Of a stretch of 12,735 nt of DNA, positions 12,356-12,735 are shown piece after piece. Numbering within the stretch: the first letter of the stretch is position 1; each line of letters starts with the position of its first letter. Under the pieces are notes generated by a model. It did not search any database. It was not told where the DNA came from and worked only from the letters and a program-made list of their open reading frames with translations. The position numbers and the translations under genes were made by a program. The DNA comes from Nitrososphaeraceae archaeon (GTDB lineage: Archaea; Thermoproteota; Nitrososphaeria; Nitrososphaerales; Nitrosopumilaceae): assembly GCA_025922755.1 (NCBI GenBank), contig JAICHE010000016.1:1-12735 (forward strand), read 5' to 3'.

Positions 12356-12735
12356 TTATAATCCAAGTAATTTTTGCAATTGAATTTGTAAATTTTCGAT
12401 TTGCTTTCTAATTTGTTCTATGGCATTTTCATTTGCGTTAATATCTTCTTCATTTGAATTAGATTCTGATTCATAGTCACATGCATTCAATAAATCTCCG
12501 TGACCTAAGTGTGCACTTAATGCTGATTCTCCAATTGTAATTGTATGATTATTCCCAGGATTTCCTGGTGGTATATGACATATGGTTGTTGTACTTGACG
12601 AAGTAACTACTACATCGTCTCCAAACTCTTCAACTTCTTTTTTCTGAGTTTTGATTTCTTCTCTTTCAGCTTTTGCTTCTGCTCGTACTTCTTCTCTTTC
12701 AGCTTTAGCCTCTGTTTTTTGTACTGCCTTTTGAC
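12356..12735 (-). CDS. C-terminal part of a secreted-looking coiled-coil protein with a CHIPPGNP motif (truncated by window edge)
   Basis: The visible 125 residues (first whole codon at 12733) end at TAA 12358-12356. The first ~37 are a charged coiled coil with an 11-residue repeat (AKAEREEVRAE, then AKAEREEIKTQ). Next are a Ser/Thr linker (TSSSTTT) and a motif ICHIPPGNPGNNHTITI (51-67), ending in SALSAHLGHGDLLNAC (70-85). I recognise this Cys/His-containing motif as recurrent in secreted proteins of marine bacteria and archaea, with no established role. An acidic Asn/Ser/Glu linker and a final short coiled coil (IEQIRKQIENLQIQLQKLL) follow. No PEFG tail is present. The N-terminus, and so the signal peptide, is outside the window. 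The gene converges on the VOC gene with 41 nt between. Confidence 0.78.
   Translation of the reverse strand, partial: QKAVQKTEAKAEREEVRAEAKAEREEIKTQKKEVEEFGDDVVVTSSSTTTICHIPPGNPGNNHTITIGESALSAHLGHGDLLNACDYESESNSNEEDINANENAIEQIRKQIENLQIQLQKLLGL
12656..12709 (-). repeat. Two near-identical 21-nt copies, 33 nt apart, encoding a hendecad coiled-coil repeat
   Basis: 12656-12676 and 12689-12709 match except at one base. The 33-nt period equals 11 codons, so the DNA repeat is the coding trace of a coiled-coil hendecad (AKAEREE unit). Such repeats can expand or contract. Confidence 0.6.

Noticed and set aside
1..12735. CRISPR array, insertion sequence or attachment site
   Set aside because: No regularly spaced repeat units, transposase frames, terminal inverted repeats or direct repeats around the tRNA were seen in the window.

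Overview
The window looks like chromosomal DNA of a marine ammonia-oxidising archaeon (Nitrososphaerota/Thaumarchaeota, Nitrosopumilus-like). The reasons are: AT-rich sequence with AGA/ATA/TTA-rich codon use; a plastocyanin-like protein ending in a PEFG-CTERM sorting tail; a high density of copper and thiol proteins; an archaeal aIF5A with its hypusine site; a tRNA-Tyr with an archaeal 37/38 intron; and archaeal TATA boxes about 25-28 nt upstream of many starts, implying leaderless or short-leader mRNAs. No mobile element, CRISPR array or rRNA was seen.

Layout. Positions 1-780 (+) carry the 3' part of a secreted type 1 copper protein. Positions 967-1298 (+) hold two very small genes coupled by an ATGA overlap: a Met-rich peptide and a coiled-coil peptide. 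A class I methyltransferase (1312-1953, -) converges on them. Positions 2033-4475 (-) form a tight four-gene operon. In transcription order these are a CcdA/DsbD-like membrane thiol transporter, a membrane-anchored CuA-like cupredoxin fused to an ethylbenzene-dehydrogenase-type haem domain, a 49-residue YHS metal-binding protein, and a 74-residue CxxC thioredoxin/glutaredoxin. Upstream of the operon is a 94-codon frame interrupted by one TAA (4479-4760, -). Divergent from it is a canonical three-domain multicopper oxidase with a Met/His-rich insert (4872-6518, +). The oxidase overlaps tail to tail with a membrane-fused spermidine-synthase-like protein (6511-8196, -), which is preceded by a membrane-anchored BNR/Asp-box propeller protein with a TTG start (8263-9192, -).

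After a non-coding or ambiguous stretch (9193-9510) come tRNA-Tyr with its intron (-), a 203-residue conserved-looking hypothetical protein (+), aIF5A (+), a small alpha/beta protein (+), a Trp-rich helical phasin-like protein (-), a PhnB/VOC-fold protein (+), and the C-terminal part of a secreted coiled-coil protein that runs off the right edge (-).

Working together: the left two thirds reads as an extracytoplasmic copper and redox module. My inference is that the CcdA-like protein and the small CxxC protein supply or shuffle thiol electrons needed to metallate the CuA-like site. The YHS and Met-rich proteins would handle copper, and the multicopper oxidase and plastocyanin-like protein are likely electron-transfer or copper-detoxification partners. 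The right third is housekeeping plus lineage-specific small proteins. The best candidates for something undescribed are the CuA-haem fusion operon (with Gln where the CuA Met normally sits), the interrupted frame in front of it, and the coupled Met-rich micro-gene pair.
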